Source: Pseudomonadota bacterium (GTDB taxonomy: Bacteria > Pseudomonadota > Gammaproteobacteria > Steroidobacterales > Steroidobacteraceae). Taken from it: 64,000 nucleotides of DNA. A program made the translations under genes and the position numbers. Where the stretch lies: assembly GCA_018241505.1 (NCBI GenBank), contig JAFEDS010000017.1, positions 534,118 through 598,117 on the forward strand. Direction: 5' to 3'. Positions 61,544-64,000 of the stretch are shown piece after piece. The notes beneath the pieces were generated by a model. That model ran no database searches. It was not told the DNA's origin and saw only the letters and a list, made by a program, of their open reading frames with translations. Position 1 is the stretch's first letter. Each line of letters begins with the position of its first letter.

Positions 61544-62416
61544 CTAGCGAGAACCATTGAAGATTAGCACCTGGTCGCTCAACTTTTTCGCGCCCTCCTC
61601 GCTACAGTCGTTCCCACCGATATGACCTCTGAGGCGCGGACACTCTTTCGCAAGCTGCTGCAACGTGATCTTCTCAGGGACTCGTGTATGTGCAACACAG
61701 GCGGCACCGGAAGGCGTCCACGCCGCCTCAAAGTGGACTCCCGCAGCGGTGTCACCCGCTGGATCACGAACCATTATTCCAAGGCTGTCGTAGATGTCGA
61801 CCAACATCCCATTGCGGGTCGTTCCGTGGCCGCCACAGTAGTCGGCGCGAACCGCCCGTACGCAGGCCTGGTGGTAGGGCGCGAGGGACGTACCATCTTG
61901 CAGTGTTTTCCAGGGCTTATAACCAAACCGCACACATTTTCCCTGGGCACTGGCCGTACAGTTCAATGTATAGCCTTTGTCCGACACATGTTGGCCCTCC
62001 GGGTCCCATTGGCCACGAAGAGGGAATCCCCAGCGCTCTCCTTGCGCATCGGGCTCGCATAGCTCACTGGCTACGCCGTGCTCGTCGATCGAAAACAAGT
62101 GATACAGCGTCGTTTCCCTGTCCGGGTCGTCAGGGTCGGTTTTCACCGAATCGATGCGGATTCTTCGCGGCTCGCCATCCGCGGTCATTGCGAGCGTGAG
62201 CGTGGCCCCTTTGAGATCGGCGCCCCGCATCTCCCGGCCGCTGGCGAGCCGGACCACGAAGTCCGTGCCCTCCACCGTAACCGCAGCGATCTTGTCATTC
62301 CCCGGCGGCGTATTCGCGACGGCAGCGACAAACACAACACTTAGCAACAGTGACACAATCAAACCGGGCAGTGTCACGGTTTGTTTTCCGAGAAACCTCA
62401 CGTTCCCATGCCCCAT
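61544..62416 (-). CDS. ADYC-domain exported protein
   Basis: The 290-residue product begins with a hydrophobic signal (VTLPGLIVSLLLSVVFVAAVA). The mature part has WGFPLRGQWDPEGQHVSDKG, GYTLNCTA, KCVRFGYKPWKT and the family hallmark ACVRAVRADYCGGHGTTRNG (ADYC at 191-194), with conserved cysteines likely in disulfides. ADYC proteins are secreted and of unknown function. It lies 45 bp upstream of the LTANR-repeat gene on the same strand, so the two could be co-transcribed. Confidence 0.8.
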   Translation of the reverse strand: MGHGNVRFLGKQTVTLPGLIVSLLLSVVFVAAVANTPPGNDKIAAVTVEGTDFVVRLASGREMRGADLKGATLTLAMTADGEPRRIRIDSVKTDPDDPDRETTLYHLFSIDEHGVASELCEPDAQGERWGFPLRGQWDPEGQHVSDKGYTLNCTASAQGKCVRFGYKPWKTLQDGTSLAPYHQACVRAVRADYCGGHGTTRNGMLVDIYDSLGIMVRDPAGDTAAGVHFEAAWTPSGAACVAHTRVPEKITLQQLAKECPRLRGHIGGNDCSEEGAKKLSDQVLIFNGSR

Positions 62417-62561
62417 CTGCCCGCCGCGAAAATAGCGACTGGCGATACTTCAGAATGGGCGGGCGGCTGTCAACTCGAGGCGGACGCGCGAAGCCTGTCA
62501 CCCAGTTGCCGGAGCTCGTGTGGAGCGCATAAAATTCCCGGTGAATGACAAGGAGCGCGGA

Positions 62562-63518
62562 ATGTATGATCTCATGGCTAGCCGCTCGTGCGTCGCGGTG
62601 TTGAGCCTGATGGCAAGCGGATGTGTCACCACGAATTTCACGCAGCCGGTGGCCTCATTTCAGCAGAGCATCAACTCCTCATCAGCCTCCCTTGGAACGT
62701 ATTTCACTCAACTGAATACCCTGGAAAGGGATATCTATTTCGAGGAGCTGGCAACCGATCCCCAACTCGACCTGGCAGCGATCAATAAAGACGGTAAACG
62801 GACCGCGTTCGGCGGCAAGTACTTCAGCGCCGACGCAATCAAGGCTCGGATGGACGCGCTGGCGTTGCTCGGTACGTATGCGCAGCGCCTTGCGGATCTG
62901 GCGGGTTCGGATCCGGGAACTCAATTTGCAACCAACGTCAATGCCCTCGGTACGAGCCTGAGCTCGCTGGACAAGACATTTACACATCTCGCGACGGCAA
63001 GCGGCGGAAAGCCGGCGCAGGATCCCGTAGCTGCCCAGTATGCGGGGCCCATCAGTGATCTGATTGGGACAATCGGCAAGATGTATCTGGAGGGGCAGCG
63101 CGACAAGGCCATTGCGGAGGCCGTGAATCACGGCTCGCCCAAGGTAGATGTGATCCTCAATCTACTCGAAGCGGATTTGACCGCCGTGGTGGTGCCATTG
63201 GTCAATGCAGACCTGAAATACCAGGAAGGATTGGACGTCCAAGACTACAACCACCGACGCGCAAAGCTGACGACCGAACAGCGCAGCGCCCTGTTGGTGA
63301 CCATAGGACAACGGGCGGATGCCTATGATGCGGCCGTAGCCGCAAATCCGGCGGGCCTGATTCAATCGATCCGGACGGCGAACGCCGCGTTGGTCAAATA
63401 TGCCAACGCGCCCAAATCGCCGCACAACCTCAGTGAGTTTCTGAGTGCTTTGCAAACTCTCGCGCAAAGCGCACAGGACATCGCCGACGATGTGAATAAG
63501 ATCGAGGCCGTTCGCTGA
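62562..63518 (+). CDS. Helical lipoprotein of unknown function
   Basis: The ATG at 62562 has an AGGAG site eight bases upstream; a longer frame from 62520 has no signal. The 318-residue product starts with a lipoprotein signal peptide and lipobox MASGC. The rest is predicted to be mostly helical, alanine-rich, with long amphipathic stretches such as KARMDALALLGTYAQRLADL and LSEFLSALQTLAQSAQDIAD. I do not recognise a domain. The next gene starts 12 bases later and is also helical, so they probably act together. Confidence 0.75.
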   Translation: MYDLMASRSCVAVLSLMASGCVTTNFTQPVASFQQSINSSSASLGTYFTQLNTLERDIYFEELATDPQLDLAAINKDGKRTAFGGKYFSADAIKARMDALALLGTYAQRLADLAGSDPGTQFATNVNALGTSLSSLDKTFTHLATASGGKPAQDPVAAQYAGPISDLIGTIGKMYLEGQRDKAIAEAVNHGSPKVDVILNLLEADLTAVVVPLVNADLKYQEGLDVQDYNHRRAKLTTEQRSALLVTIGQRADAYDAAVAANPAGLIQSIRTANAALVKYANAPKSPHNLSEFLSALQTLAQSAQDIADDVNKIEAVR

Positions 63519-63530
63519 GGGAGACGCAAG

Positions 63531-63860
63531 ATGGCAATGTCCGTAGATACAACCACACTGACGATCATGATTTCCGCCTTGGTTGACGACTCAATGGATG
63601 ATCGCTTCACTGATCAGCAAAAGCTGCAGTGCATGGTGTTGGCCAAGCGGCTGCGTGGGACGCTGGTGAATCTGTTGAGTGTGCGGTTCAATGATGGGAC
63701 GGCTCGAGTTACTCGAGCGAATGCCGATTTGAGCGCTATCAACACGCAGGTACAGGAGGTCTCTGCAAATCTCGAGTCGTTTGCCGAGACGGCTGCGAAT
63801 GTGGCGGGGTTGGTTGCGCAGTTGGATGATCTGTTGACGTTGGCTGTGAAGTTCGCCTGA
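63531..63860 (+). CDS. Small helical protein next to the lipoprotein
   Basis: The 109-residue product has no signal peptide and starts after GAGGGAG. It reads as helices with heptad-like spacing (ADLSAINTQVQEVSANLESF, then AETAANVAGLVAQLDDLLTL), suggesting a coiled coil. No family is recognised. Its 12-bp spacing from the lipoprotein gene makes a two-gene operon likely. Confidence 0.7.
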   Translation: MAMSVDTTTLTIMISALVDDSMDDRFTDQQKLQCMVLAKRLRGTLVNLLSVRFNDGTARVTRANADLSAINTQVQEVSANLESFAETAANVAGLVAQLDDLLTLAVKFA

Positions 63861-63928
63861 GTAAATTCCCCTGCACGGTGCTTTCCGGGCTATTGCGTTC
63901 TCTCGGCCTACGATGAGTGCGCGCTTGG

Positions 63929-63975
63929 GAACAGATCTGTTCAGAAGCGCCGACGGTCATCCGGATGGTCGGCGC
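63929..63975. other. Palindrome and nested hairpin after the last gene
   Basis: GAACAGATCTGTTC (63929-63942) is a perfect 14-base palindrome. It is followed by an arm GCGCCGAC (63947-63954) paired with GTCGGCGC (63968-63975), with the smaller palindrome CATCCGGATG inside the loop. The second could end the two-gene transcript, though no T-run follows; the first resembles a repressor site for a gene beyond the window. Confidence 0.45.
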
Positions 63976-64000
63976 ACAGGGTGCAAGCGCAATAACAATT

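Overview
The window is GC-rich, densely coded bacterial DNA. A Caulobacter-type TonB-dependent receptor, OmpW, OpgD, NagZ, several twin-arginine-exported enzymes and lipobox lipoproteins all point to a Gram-negative proteobacterium. My best guess is a gammaproteobacterium of the Steroidobacter/Nevskia/Xanthomonas kind; this is inferred from gene content, since no rRNA or tRNA gene is present.

Layout. 1-3226: a DUF3604 gene (5' end outside the window) overlapping a HupE/UreJ-type membrane protein. 3227-6127: a small island holding a HigBA-like toxin-antitoxin pair with its own promoter and operator, then an FRG-domain fragment, a DUF4238-like gene, an IS481 transposase tail and a DUF4351-like tail. 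6134-8377: lipase lipoprotein plus OmpW. 8378-10953: a stand-alone elongation factor G with a long leader. 10964-19621: HCCA isomerase, DUF899, a secreted protein with a duplicated domain, NagZ, a propeller lipoprotein, a GFA remnant, OpgD and a small lipoprotein. 19722-24328: cytochrome P450 and a two-gene GH13 operon. 24481-27882: an operon of an M20-type exported hydrolase whose metal site looks degenerate, a TPR/winged-helix regulator and a Vgb-like propeller. 27854-30916: CutC, glycosylasparaginase and a GT4 glycosyltransferase, divergent from a phosphodiesterase. 32740-36965: DUF2076, then a leftward operon of a SpdH-like flavoprotein, a GST and an exported HAD protein. 37021-37485: an XRE remnant and a collapsed DUF1016 nuclease gene. 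37713-38714: a GlxA-type regulator.

The most coherent system is at 38716-51599. A tight six-gene leftward operon encodes GH20 hexosaminidase, a TonB receptor, a GH2 exo-beta-glucosaminidase-like enzyme, a sulfotransferase, a Gfo/Idh/MocA oxidoreductase and a secreted beta-sandwich protein. It is divergent from two ROK genes, one with and one without a DNA-binding domain. The shared intergenic region carries two copies of a 21-bp element with TTCG-N9-CGAA symmetry. Together these look like an uptake and breakdown locus for glucosamine or N-acetylglucosamine polymers under ROK control.

51580-57702: a four-gene operon (two paralogous gamma-aminobutyraldehyde-type dehydrogenases, an APC permease and an allene-oxide-cyclase-like secreted protein) divergent from a LysR regulator, with a perfect palindrome between them, probably for polyamine or amino-acid breakdown. 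57783-63860: GYD protein, HAF-repeat protein, an Ada-AlkA protein whose glycosylase motif looks lost, a small exported LTANR-repeat protein, an ADYC-domain protein, and a two-gene lipoprotein operon. I saw no rRNA, tRNA, CRISPR array, prophage or complete insertion sequence.
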